A DNA stretch of 64,000 nt from CALNYZ01 sp942490945 (GTDB lineage Bacteria; Pseudomonadota; Gammaproteobacteria; UBA6429; Thiohalophilaceae), in assembly GCA_942490945.1 (NCBI GenBank), contig CALNYZ010000044.1, positions 744,001-808,000 on the forward strand, given 5' to 3'. The notes under the pieces were generated by a model. That model saw only the letters and a list, made by a program, of their open reading frames with translations. It was not told the DNA's origin and did not search any database. The translations under genes were made by a program, and so were the position numbers. Position 1 is the stretch's first letter. Every line of letters begins with the position of its first letter. Positions 1-8,293 of this stretch are shown here, piece after piece.

Positions 1-51
1 GAAAATTTATTTTAAAATTATATGCACAGCAGGAAAACTTAACACATCACC

Positions 52-675
52 ATGATGACAAAAATTAACGAAATTGGTTACTGGTCCGGCCTCGTCGCGT
101 TCGTGTCGGTCGTCGCATTCGTTGTGGTGCAGCTCTTACAAATTTTGGGCATGCTGCATTTTCCGCTTGATGAAATTCTGATTTATGCGACTTCGCTTTG
201 CATCGTTGTCCCCTTCATGCTGGAGATGCTCGCACTGCATTACCTGACAGTGAAGGAAAAACAGTTCTGGACCCATGCCGCGTTACTCTTCACACTTATA
301 TATGCTGTATTTGTTACCGCTAACTATGTTGTACAGCTTGCCACCGTCGTGCCCGCGAAGTTAGCAGGAAACGCTGAAGCGATTCGAGTACTGGAACAAA
401 CACCGCATTCCATGTTCTGGAACTTCGACGCAATCGGATACATCGCCATGGGCCTGGCAACCTTGTTTGCCATTCCTGCGTTGGGCAACACCGGTTTTGA
501 TAAAGGGGTGAGGATAGCTTTTATCGCCCATGTGCTGGTCACGCCGCTCATCAGCTTTGTGTATTTTTATCCGGGCTTTTCCAATAATGTGCTGTTACTC
601 GGCTTGCCGTGGGCATTAACCGCACCGACATTTATGCTCATGCTCGCAGTTATGTTGCGAAGCAGACAGGCATAA
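52..675 (+). CDS. multi-pass membrane protein of unknown function
   Basis: A 207-residue, strongly hydrophobic protein with about six predicted membrane segments (roughly residues 12-35, 40-62, 73-95, 125-145, 153-172 and 180-203) joined by short polar loops. No catalytic or cofactor motif is visible and I do not recognise the family. The start at 52 is the first of two adjacent ATG codons; an AGGAAA sequence lies rather far upstream (about 30-35), so the start is not firmly fixed. It stands alone: the next 530 bases are non-coding and carry a riboswitch that belongs to the following gene. Codon use looks like that of neighbouring housekeeping genes, with no sign of transfer. Confidence 0.7.
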   Translation: MMTKINEIGYWSGLVAFVSVVAFVVVQLLQILGMLHFPLDEILIYATSLCIVVPFMLEMLALHYLTVKEKQFWTHAALLFTLIYAVFVTANYVVQLATVVPAKLAGNAEAIRVLEQTPHSMFWNFDAIGYIAMGLATLFAIPALGNTGFDKGVRIAFIAHVLVTPLISFVYFYPGFSNNVLLLGLPWALTAPTFMLMLAVMLRSRQA

Positions 676-944
676 AATATTTAAAGTCAGGCAAGATCTC
701 TATGTCACTTCATTATTGGTGATAAGCGATTTACGTCTTATCTACTTACTTCATCCTGCTTGATTAGTCGATCCTTTACACTCATATACTTATCACTTGA
801 TAACTTAATTTAGCTCACCAATTGGACAGAGTCTAATAAATAGTGATATTTTTCAGTTACCTACGTGAAATAAAACTTGCCATATTAGCAAGTTCTGATA
901 TAGTGACCTCACCAAGTCGGCAAGCCTCTACGGGTTATTCATTG

Positions 945-1065
945 CTCTCGTAGATGGTCGAAAAAGGCTACCCATACCGAAAAGTATGGCGCGCAAAGTT
1001 ACCGGTCTAACAGCAGCCTGATTTTATATCAGCGCTTATGACAGCGGGACTACCGGCACATCACG
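945..1065 (+). promoter_or_regulatory. c-di-GMP-I (GEMM-I) riboswitch aptamer
   Basis: Seen: a GGC/GUU-closed helix (965-968 with 997-1000), a hairpin CCATAC-CGAAAA-GTATGG at 971-988 with the GAAA loop typical of the docking tetraloop, the conserved GCGCAAAG just after it (990-997), then ACCGGTCTAA (1001-1010), a CTGAT/ATCAG hairpin (1018-1032) and the closing strand GACAGCGGGACTACCGG (1040-1056), whose CCGG pairs back to the CCGGT at 1002-1006. This order of elements is that of the GEMM-I consensus. It lies about 140 bases before the exported protein at 1205. Bases 676-900 upstream show nothing recognisable. An additional TCTACG/CGTAGA pairing at about 928-956 may extend the 5' side. The assignment rests on motif recognition, not on a covariance search. 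Confidence 0.75.
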
Positions 1066-1067
1066 AA

Positions 1068-1160
1068 TAGCGTGTTGCCAAAGGCGACTCTTATCGAAAG
1101 GTTCGAGACGTCGGGTTACCAGTCTGGCGGGTCTGTTCTTACAGTCACCCTATGATCGGA
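1068..1160 (+). promoter_or_regulatory. possible degenerate second aptamer or expression platform
   Basis: Directly after the GEMM-I aptamer, bases 1081-1129 repeat its layout: AAGGCGAC, a TATCGAAAGGTT hairpin region, and GGTTACCAGTCTGGC, which parallels AGTTACCGGTCTAAC in the first copy at 998-1012. The invariant GCGCAAAG is not kept (ACGTCGGG instead), so if this was once a tandem aptamer it has degenerated; alternatively it is the folding partner that switches the downstream gene. No poly-T terminator is obvious before the ATG at 1205. Confidence 0.3.
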
Positions 1161-1204
1161 ACCAGCAACATAAATATGAAACTCAACCTGACAAGAGGTT
1201 TGTT

Positions 1205-1546
1205 ATGTCTTTTACTGTCCGTCATTTCTGGCTCGTTACTACCGCCACAATCTTTTTTATTTCCAATACCCAGGCTGTTAGTGCGGCTGACGATGGTGCT
1301 GCGTTCAAATTATATCAATCGCAATTAAAGCGTTTGCATAAACCTTCCAAAAGCCAACTCAAACGCGAGCAAAATGATCGTGTGTATGTTTACGTCGGTA
1401 TTAAAGATCGGGAAGTGGAAGAAGCGCTTGATAAACATTTTGACCGAATTGAACACTTCCTGTTTGCGTCGGTCATCGTTACCGATAGGAAAGGCAAGCC
1501 TGTTTATAAAAACGGACATATCGTCACTGAAAGCGATGGTTGCTAG
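1205..1546 (+). CDS. small exported protein under riboswitch control
   Basis: A 113-residue protein with a clear Sec signal peptide (positively charged start, hydrophobic core about residues 9-22, likely cleavage after Ala-Glu-like AVSA at about 27). The mature part is basic, lysine-rich, and contains a stretch VYVYVGIKD and a single C-terminal cysteine as the last residue. I do not recognise the family. An AAGAGG ribosome site precedes the ATG at good spacing. Its leader holds the c-di-GMP-I riboswitch, so its expression probably follows c-di-GMP level; the exported rhodanese at 1630 lies 83 bases downstream in the same direction and may share the transcript. Confidence 0.7.
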   Translation: MSFTVRHFWLVTTATIFFISNTQAVSAADDGAAFKLYQSQLKRLHKPSKSQLKREQNDRVYVYVGIKDREVEEALDKHFDRIEHFLFASVIVTDRKGKPVYKNGHIVTESDGC

Positions 1547-1629
1547 TACGACTTGAATTATTTTCGCGACAGGGTGTATGCCGTGTCGCTATACAGAATT
1601 AACTAAATAAGCTAAAGAGGTAAATTATT

Positions 1630-2442
1630 ATGGTTCGTAAATTATTTGTCGCATTCATTTGCCAGTTGTTATTTATTGCGTCTGCTGTTGCAGCCGACGA
1701 GAATTTTCCCGGCCGAGCAAAACACCCGGATGTACCGGTAATGTCTATCAATGAACTGGCCGGTAAAATAAATGATGTAGTCGTAGTCGATGCGCGCTCT
1801 GCATTGGAGTTCGATACCTTACGCATTAACGGCGCAGTCAACATTCCTGTCGCCAGCAAAACCTTTGACAAACAAGTTACTGATATACGCAAAAAAACAA
1901 ACAAACCAATCGTATTCTATTGTAATGGTCGTACCTGTTTTAAATCCTACCGTGCTGTACGGTTGGCAAAGAAGGCCGGTCTCGATAACGTCTATGCCTA
2001 TGACGCCGGTATGTTTGAATGGGCGAAGACCTATCCGCAGTATGCAACACTGTTAGGAAGCAGCCCGATTAAACACAGCGATATCATTTCGCGCGAAGAG
2101 TTTTCCAAGCGCTTGCTACACCCGACGGTGTTCAGTGATAAAGCGTTTGTATTAGGTAAAAACAGTATGATTCTGGATGTGCGCGATAAATACCAGCGCG
2201 GTGCAGCCGGTTTTTTCCCCGGTCACGAAAAATGGACCAGCCTGGATAACCGTGCCGATCTTGAAAAAGTGATCTTGCAAGCCAAGGCAGAAAACAAAAC
2301 CCTGTTTATTTATGACGAAGTGGGAAAACAGGTACGTTGGTTACACTACGCTCTGAAAAAACATAATGTAAAAGATTATTACTTTATGGAAAAAGGTGCA
2401 AAGGCGTATTTCGCGCAAATGCGTAAGGATTTGGGAATTTAA
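1630..2442 (+). CDS. exported rhodanese-like sulfurtransferase, two rhodanese folds
   Basis: 270 residues. Residues 1-21 form a signal peptide ending AVAA, so the protein is periplasmic. The first rhodanese domain (about 35-137) has the entry VVVVDARSALEFD and the active-site loop CNGRTC, giving a catalytic cysteine followed by a second cysteine. A second rhodanese-like fold (about 160-268) keeps MILDVRD but has no cysteine in the matching loop (YDEVGKQ), so it is presumably structural. Rhodaneses move sulfane sulfur between donors such as thiosulfate or persulfide and acceptors such as thiols or cyanide; the physiological partner here is unknown. Start is supported by AAAGAGG upstream. It probably shares the c-di-GMP-controlled transcript of the gene at 1205, which would be an unusual control for a sulfurtransferase. 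Confidence 0.85.
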   Translation: MVRKLFVAFICQLLFIASAVAADENFPGRAKHPDVPVMSINELAGKINDVVVVDARSALEFDTLRINGAVNIPVASKTFDKQVTDIRKKTNKPIVFYCNGRTCFKSYRAVRLAKKAGLDNVYAYDAGMFEWAKTYPQYATLLGSSPIKHSDIISREEFSKRLLHPTVFSDKAFVLGKNSMILDVRDKYQRGAAGFFPGHEKWTSLDNRADLEKVILQAKAENKTLFIYDEVGKQVRWLHYALKKHNVKDYYFMEKGAKAYFAQMRKDLGI

Positions 2443-2465
2443 AAAGGTAAAAAATTGTTACCCTG

Positions 2466-2496
2466 TCAGTGGCAAATACAATGTATTTGCCGCTGA
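2466..2496. terminator. bidirectional intrinsic terminator
   Basis: A 14-bp stem with three-base loop (TCAGTGGCAAATAC / GTATTTGCCGCTGA, one G-T wobble) followed by TTTATTTATTT on the plus side and preceded by A-rich sequence that reads as T-rich on the minus side. It sits between the convergent rhodanese gene and glmS. Confidence 0.8.
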
Positions 2497-2528
2497 TTTA
2501 TTTATTTAGCTATGGAACAAGAGGCAAA

Positions 2529-4364
2529 TCACTCAACCGTTACAGACTTGGCGAGATTGCGCGGCTGGTCAACATCGGTGCCTTTTAACAGAGCAACATG
2601 ATAACTCAGAATTTGTAGCGGGATTGTATGCACAATCGGCGAGGTTTCATCCTCGCATTCCACCACGTTAATCACATGAATGCCGTCACCGGTTTTGACT
2701 TTCGATTTTTCATCGGCAAACACAAACAGCACACCACCGCGTGCGCGCACTTCCTGCAGGTTACTTTTCAGTTTTTCGAGTAGTTCGTTATTCGGCGCCA
2801 CGGCGATGACCGGCATGTCTGCATCGACCAGCGCGAGTGGGCCGTGTTTTAATTCGCCCGCAGGGTAGGCCTCGGCATGAATATAGGAAATTTCTTTCAA
2901 CTTTAATGCGCCTTCCATTGCGACTGGATAGTGCAAGCCGCGACCTAAAAATAATGCATGACGCTTGTCGGCGAAATGTTTGGATAATTCCTCGATGGTT
3001 TTGTCCATCTCAAGTGCCGTATCGATTTTTGCCGGCAGCGCTTCGAGCTGTTTTACCAGCTTGATTTCGGTTTCTTCGCTCATGCCATGACGACGGCCAA
3101 GCACGATCACCAGTAACATTAACGCAACGAGTTGGGTGGTAAAGGCTTTTGTTGAAGCCACACCAATTTCCGGGCCGGCGCGTGTCAGCAAGGTTAAATC
3201 GGATTCGCGCGTCAGCGAACTTTCCGGCACATTACAGACTGTAAGAGAGCTGCCATAGCCAAGTCGTTTCGCTTCTTTTAATGCGGCCAACGTGTCGGCG
3301 GTTTCACCGGATTGTGAAATGGTGACAATGAGGGAATTTTTACGCACCACCGGTTTGCGATAACGAAACTCGCTCGCGACTTCAACACTGCACGGCACAT
3401 TCGCCAGCGTTTCCAGCCAGTGTCGAGCAACCAGCCCGGCATGGTAGCTGGTGCCACAGGCAATAATTTGTACGCCATTGATCTTGTCAAATATTTTTTT
3501 TGCCTTGCTGCCGAAGGATTCCTCCAGGACTTTGTGATGACTGATGCGCCCTTCAAGGGTATCGGCAATCGCGCGCGGTTGTTCATGTATTTCTTTTTGC
3601 ATGTAGTGGCGATAGGTACCACGCTCAACTGCATCCGAAGTTAATTCGCTTTCTTTTATTTCACGTTCAACGACCTTGCCACTTTCATCATAAATCGTCA
3701 GTGTGTTACGGGTCAGGTCGGCAATGTCGCCTTCTTCCAGAAAAATAAAACGCTGCGTGACCGGTAACAGTGCCGCGACGTCCGACGCAATAAAATATTC
3801 ACCAATGCCGACGCCAATCACCAGCGGACTGCCACGTCGTGCTGTTATCATGCGGCCCTTTTCCTGGTTACTGATCACACCCAGTGCATAGGCACCGTCG
3901 AGTTCCTTTACCGCGGCTTTCACTGCATCCAGTAAATCTTTTTTCTGACGAATGTGGTGATCATAAATCTGGTGCACGATGACTTCGGTATCGGTATCCG
4001 AAGTAAATTCATATCCGGCTGCGGTTTGTATTTCACGCAGGCTGTCATGATTTTCGATGATACCGTTATGTACCACGGCAACAGATTTGCGGCACACATG
4101 TGGATGCGCATTATTTTGTGTGGGTTCGCCGTGGGTGGCCCAGCGTGTATGGGCAATACCCAGATGGGCGTTCAGATTAATCTTGCTGGTTTCTTTTTCG
4201 AGTTCAACAACCTTACCCGGCATGCGTACGCGGTCGATACAACCATCGCTGTCGATGACTGCGACCCCTGCGGAATCGTAACCACGGTATTCCAGTCTTT
4301 TTAAACCTTCTATCAGGATTGGCACTACATCCCGTTCTGCTACTGCGCCGACTATGCCACACAT
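2529..4364 (-). CDS. glmS: glutamine--fructose-6-phosphate aminotransferase (isomerising)
   Basis: 611 residues, the normal length for bacterial GlmS. It makes glucosamine-6-phosphate from fructose-6-phosphate and glutamine, the first step to UDP-GlcNAc for peptidoglycan and LPS. The N-terminal class II glutaminase begins Met-Cys-Gly-Ile-Val-Gly, with Cys as nucleophile after Met removal; two SIS sugar-isomerase domains follow (about residues 290-430 and 460-600), with TSYHAG, SQSGET and [13 protein letters not shown] motifs, and the C-terminus ends in the usual NLAKSVTVE. It lies 226 bases downstream of glmU on the same strand, the normal gammaproteobacterial pairing. Confidence 0.97.
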   Translation of the reverse strand: MCGIVGAVAERDVVPILIEGLKRLEYRGYDSAGVAVIDSDGCIDRVRMPGKVVELEKETSKINLNAHLGIAHTRWATHGEPTQNNAHPHVCRKSVAVVHNGIIENHDSLREIQTAAGYEFTSDTDTEVIVHQIYDHHIRQKKDLLDAVKAAVKELDGAYALGVISNQEKGRMITARRGSPLVIGVGIGEYFIASDVAALLPVTQRFIFLEEGDIADLTRNTLTIYDESGKVVEREIKESELTSDAVERGTYRHYMQKEIHEQPRAIADTLEGRISHHKVLEESFGSKAKKIFDKINGVQIIACGTSYHAGLVARHWLETLANVPCSVEVASEFRYRKPVVRKNSLIVTISQSGETADTLAALKEAKRLGYGSSLTVCNVPESSLTRESDLTLLTRAGPEIGVASTKAFTTQLVALMLLVIVLGRRHGMSEETEIKLVKQLEALPAKIDTALEMDKTIEELSKHFADKRHALFLGRGLHYPVAMEGALKLKEISYIHAEAYPAGELKHGPLALVDADMPVIAVAPNNELLEKLKSNLQEVRARGGVLFVFADEKSKVKTGDGIHVINVVECEDETSPIVHTIPLQILSYHVALLKGTDVDQPRNLAKSVTVE

Positions 4365-4427
4365 GAAATTTGTTTGCTCCTTGCCTTGCCAGACAAAAAT
4401 AGATAACTTGTTAATTTTTAAAGTGAT

Positions 4428-4450
4428 TTTACACCAGTGTGGGGTGTAAA
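4428..4450 (-). other. hairpin in the glmU-glmS spacer
   Basis: TTTACACC / GGTGTAAA, an 8-bp perfect inverted repeat with a 7-base loop, upstream of glmS. On the minus strand it is followed by AATCACTTTAAAAATT, not a convincing T-tract, so it may be a weak terminator, an attenuator or an operator. The rest of the 226-base spacer shows no other structure I can name. Confidence 0.35.
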
Positions 4451-4590
4451 TACCAGACTGCTCTGTCTCATGCTATATCGGCTGGTGTATCGCTGACTAT
4501 AAGTGATTTTAGCGCGAACCGTGTGTTATTTGATGCAGGCGGCCAGGGTCGATATGGATGCCGATATGAAGAAGGTTAGCAGACTGAATC

Positions 4591-5973
4591 TTACTTTGGC
4601 GATTTGGTTGGCCGCTTCCAGCCCTCGATAACGGTCTGTTTGGCGCGCGTAATAGTCAGCTTGCCTTCTGGTGTATCCTTGGTAATAACTGAACCCGCAC
4701 CGATGGTCGAGCCTTTGGCAATTTTTACCGGCGCCACCAACACCGAGTTGGAACCGGTAGACGCGCTATCTTCGATAATGGTTTTATGTTTATTCGCGCC
4801 ATCGTAGTTGGCGGTAATCGTGCCGGCACCAATATTTACGCCTGAACCCATTTCGGTGTCACCCACATAACTCAGGTGATTCACCTTGGAACCCAGACCA
4901 ATCTGGCTGTTTTTAATTTCGACAAAGTTACCGATGTGGTTATTACCGGCCAGTGTCGCACCCGGACGCAAACGCGAATAAGGGCCAATCCGCGCATCGG
5001 CACCAACATGTGCATTGTCGATCACGCACATCGGAAATATTTCCACGCCACTTTCTATGCTGCTGTCGATGATCACACAGTTGGCTCCAATGCGAACATT
5101 ATCGGCAATGGTAACGTTACCTTGTAACACGGTATTGATGTCCAGCGTAACGTCCTGGCCAATCGTGACATTGCCACGAATATCAATGCGCGCCGGGTCG
5201 ATAATCGTCACACCTTGCGCCATGAGTTTTTCAGCCTGCAAACGTTGATAACACCGTTCCAGATAGGCGAGTTGACTACGTGAGTTAACACCCAGCACTT
5301 CGTTTTCATTATTTGGATGACAGGTGTTAATACTGACGCCATCCGCGACTGCCATGGCGATAACGTCTGTTAAATAATACTCGCCTTGCGCATTGTCATT
5401 TTGTAACTGGCCTAGCCACTTTTTAAGCTGTTTGCCATTCGCGGCGAGGATACCGGTATTACCTTCTGTAATTTTCAATTGTGCGGCGGATGCATCTTTT
5501 TGTTCCACAATGCTGGTGACAGCACCATGCGCATCACGAACAATACGACCATAACCAAACGGGTCGCTTAAATGTACACTAAGTAAACCCAGTGCATTGT
5601 CGGCCTGTTTAATGAGCTCGGCGAGGGTGTCGGTCTGAATTAATGGCACATCACCATATAAAATCAGGATCGTTTCATCATCACCGACACGTGGCATGGC
5701 CTGTTGTACTGCATGGCCAGTACCCAGTTGTTGGTCCTGTTTAGCGAAGGTAATCGAGGTATCATTAATTGATTGCGGTACGATGTCGCCGCCGTGCCCA
5801 TAGACAACCACAATATCTTTCGCATTCAGCGCTTTGGCACTATCAATGACGTGCTGCACCATGGCCTTGCCAGCGATAGGGTGTAACACCTTGGGCAAGT
5901 TTGATTTCATGCGCGTACCCTGGCCGGCCGCAAGAATGACCACACTTAAGTGTTTACGGGCTGTTTGTGTCAT
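4591..5973 (-). CDS. glmU: bifunctional UDP-GlcNAc pyrophosphorylase / GlcN-1-P acetyltransferase
   Basis: 460 residues, as expected for GlmU. The N-terminal uridyltransferase starts with the nucleotide-binding signature LAAGQGTRM followed by LPKVLHPI; the linker leads at about residue 255 into a left-handed parallel beta-helix with many hexapeptide repeats (IGANCVI, IGPYSRLRPGA, IGNFVEIKNS). Histidine-containing LSYVGD and the NYDGANKHKT segment belong to the acetyltransferase active site. The enzyme catalyses the last two steps to UDP-GlcNAc in the cytoplasm. It is normally encoded just after atpC; here about 11 kb of other genes separate it from the ATP synthase operon. Confidence 0.97.
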   Translation of the reverse strand: MTQTARKHLSVVILAAGQGTRMKSNLPKVLHPIAGKAMVQHVIDSAKALNAKDIVVVYGHGGDIVPQSINDTSITFAKQDQQLGTGHAVQQAMPRVGDDETILILYGDVPLIQTDTLAELIKQADNALGLLSVHLSDPFGYGRIVRDAHGAVTSIVEQKDASAAQLKITEGNTGILAANGKQLKKWLGQLQNDNAQGEYYLTDVIAMAVADGVSINTCHPNNENEVLGVNSRSQLAYLERCYQRLQAEKLMAQGVTIIDPARIDIRGNVTIGQDVTLDINTVLQGNVTIADNVRIGANCVIIDSSIESGVEIFPMCVIDNAHVGADARIGPYSRLRPGATLAGNNHIGNFVEIKNSQIGLGSKVNHLSYVGDTEMGSGVNIGAGTITANYDGANKHKTIIEDSASTGSNSVLVAPVKIAKGSTIGAGSVITKDTPEGKLTITRAKQTVIEGWKRPTKSPK

Positions 5974-6390
5974 AAATTTTCAGATACTCGTTACTTAACC
6001 GGTAATGGCCCGGCATGTTTTGTCAGTTTAATTTTGCTGTATTTATATTGGCTTCGCTACTACCGCTTTCATCCTTTGATGCAGCGCGTCTGTCACGAAA
6101 AATCACTTCAACAGGTAGCGTTTGCCTCTGGAACATTGCAGCAGTGAATCATCACCTGCACGGGTCATAATTGAGGGCGAATTATAACGGAGTTTGTCGG
6201 CTATTCGTACTTTGACGGCATCTTTGCTGCCGCCACGCAGGAAATTAAGCATTTTAGCCGGTTAAATGACAGAAAATGTGCAAAAAATTGCCCACTTTGT
6301 GAATATTATTCATAAATAACAACAAGTTATGTTACTTTTAAAATTAAACTAGCGCGCCCGGCAAGCCGATATAGATAGACGGGTCTGATA
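5974..6390. other. divergent intergenic region glmU / response regulator
   Basis: A 417-base non-coding stretch between two divergently transcribed genes, so it must hold both promoters. AT content rises near 6290-6350, a likely promoter area for the gene at 6391, but no operator, RNA or repeat was recognised. Confidence 0.4.
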
Positions 6391-8277
6391 ATGCTGACCT
6401 CTGATTTATTGAGATATTGTCACACCATGAAAGCGTCATACAAACAATTATGCAAGTATCCCGAGGCACCAATTTTAATCATTGATGACTCACCGGAATC
6501 GTGCGCCTTGCTGGAGTGTGTGCTCAGTGATGCCGGTTATACCAATATTACAATTTCACATGACCCACTTCAGGCCGTAGCATTGTGGCAAACCGTTAAC
6601 CCCGATGTGTTTCTGGTTGACTATCAGATGCCTGGCATGGATGGACTGGATGTCATGCAGCTTATCAATGAATTTGATACTGATGCCTATGTTCCTATTA
6701 TCATGCTGACTGCGCAGGATGATGAAGATGTCAAACTCAAAGCCATGTCATTATGTGCACAGGATTTCGCTGCCAAACCGTTCAACCATCTGGATATACT
6801 CGCGCGCGTCAACACCGTCATTCATACATCCTTGTTACATAAAGAATTACATATCAAAAATGCTGAACTTGACTGGACAGCACAGTCAGCCCTGACGCAA
6901 CTGGAGTCGGCACAGGTCTCACGTGAAAAAGCCGAACTGCAACTGCAACATAACCTGTTACATGATGCACTCACCGAGTTACCTAACAAGGCGCTGTTCT
7001 ATGACTATGTCGACCACTGTATCGAAAATGCAGAACAGCAGAACAAGCACTTTTCCATTACGCTTATCTCAATTGAAAATCTGCGCACCATCAATAATAC
7101 ACTCGGTCATGAGTACGGCGACGTGCTGCTGGTAAAAGTAGCCGAACGACTCAAAGCAGCTGCTAACAAAACAGATTACCCACATGATTATTCTAATGTA
7201 GAAAATGTTGCCCGGCTTGCTGGTAATACGTTTGTACTGGCAATATCCAACCTTGATTCTTACGAAAGTACACTTAATGTGGTGAAAGACCTGCTGAATG
7301 ATTTAAAGCAACCCTATGACCTGGATACCTTTAATCTTGATTTAATAATTAATATCGGTGTCGTGCACTATCCAATTCACGGTACGACTACCGAAGATTT
7401 ACTGCAACATGCTGATGTGGCCGCTTATAATGCAAAGCTTAAAAAGATAGATTTCGAGGTCTATTCACCCGAACACGATGAGTTTACCACACACAAACTC
7501 ATGCTGATGCAGGATTTGAAACACGCCATTATTCATAATGAACTGGAATTATTTTTACAACCAAAAATAGATTTCAAGGATCACAAAATTTCCGGTTTCG
7601 AGGCATTGCTTCGTTGGCATCATGCCCAGCACGGATTTATCCCGCCGGACAAGATTGTTCAAACCGCCGAAGACACGGGCCTGATTGAAATGCTGACCAA
7701 GTGGGTAATCACCCATGCACTGGGCCTGCAAAAGAAATTTTACGAACTGGGTTATGATTATTCGATCTCAATCAACATCACCGCGTCTGACTTGTTGAAC
7801 GCAGAAATTATCAGTCATGTTCTGAATGAAGTTAAAATTCACCGCCTCAAGCCCGAAAAGATAACGCTGGAAATTACAGAAGGCTCCATGATCTTTAACC
7901 CTCAACAGGCCTACGACGTGATAAAAATATATCGCGACGCCGGCATCGCGCTGAGTATTGATGACTTTGGTACCGGCTACTCGTCACTGGCGTATTTGCA
8001 AAAACTGCCGGTAAATGAGCTGAAAATTGACCGATCGTTTGTTATGGACATGCATGAAAACATGGATAACCAGATGATGGTAAAATCCATTATCGATATT
8101 GCTCATCATCTGAATTTACAGGTTGTTGCAGAAGGAATCGAGAATGAAGCGGTTTATAATTTGTTGCATGCATTTGGTTGTGATGTAGCGCAAGGCTATT
8201 TCCTGAGTCGGCCGCTAAATTTTATCAATATCCTGGATCTGCTCAAATCTTTTTCGCTACAAAGTTTGCGTGCCTGA
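6391..8277 (+). CDS. response regulator with degenerate GGDEF and intact EAL domain
   Basis: 628 residues. Residues about 25-150 are a receiver domain (IIDDSPES acidic pair, phosphoacceptor Asp in FLVDYQMPGMDG, Thr in MLTAQ, Lys in AKPFNH). A GGDEF fold follows (about 185-355), but the signature is Ala-Gly-Asn-Thr-Phe, so it is almost certainly not a cyclase. The C-terminal EAL domain (about 370-625) keeps the residues needed for c-di-GMP hydrolysis: EALLRWHH, SINITASDL, LEITEG, DDFGTGYSS and LKIDRSF. It therefore is best read as a phosphorylation-controlled c-di-GMP phosphodiesterase. An in-frame ATG twelve codons on is a possible alternative start. No cognate kinase gene is adjacent. Confidence 0.92.
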   Translation: MLTSDLLRYCHTMKASYKQLCKYPEAPILIIDDSPESCALLECVLSDAGYTNITISHDPLQAVALWQTVNPDVFLVDYQMPGMDGLDVMQLINEFDTDAYVPIIMLTAQDDEDVKLKAMSLCAQDFAAKPFNHLDILARVNTVIHTSLLHKELHIKNAELDWTAQSALTQLESAQVSREKAELQLQHNLLHDALTELPNKALFYDYVDHCIENAEQQNKHFSITLISIENLRTINNTLGHEYGDVLLVKVAERLKAAANKTDYPHDYSNVENVARLAGNTFVLAISNLDSYESTLNVVKDLLNDLKQPYDLDTFNLDLIINIGVVHYPIHGTTTEDLLQHADVAAYNAKLKKIDFEVYSPEHDEFTTHKLMLMQDLKHAIIHNELELFLQPKIDFKDHKISGFEALLRWHHAQHGFIPPDKIVQTAEDTGLIEMLTKWVITHALGLQKKFYELGYDYSISINITASDLLNAEIISHVLNEVKIHRLKPEKITLEITEGSMIFNPQQAYDVIKIYRDAGIALSIDDFGTGYSSLAYLQKLPVNELKIDRSFVMDMHENMDNQMMVKSIIDIAHHLNLQVVAEGIENEAVYNLLHAFGCDVAQGYFLSRPLNFINILDLLKSFSLQSLRA

Positions 8278-8293
8278 ACAGGCCATTTATTAT

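Noticed and set aside
2529..4364. glmS as glmS-ribozyme target
   Set aside because: The leader does not show ribozyme structure, and such ribozymes are typical of Gram-positive bacteria.
6913..6930. parS-like sequence GTCTCACGTGAAAA in the response-regulator gene
   Set aside because: Matches the 16-bp parS consensus at about 13 positions but lies inside conserved coding sequence with no second site; too degenerate.
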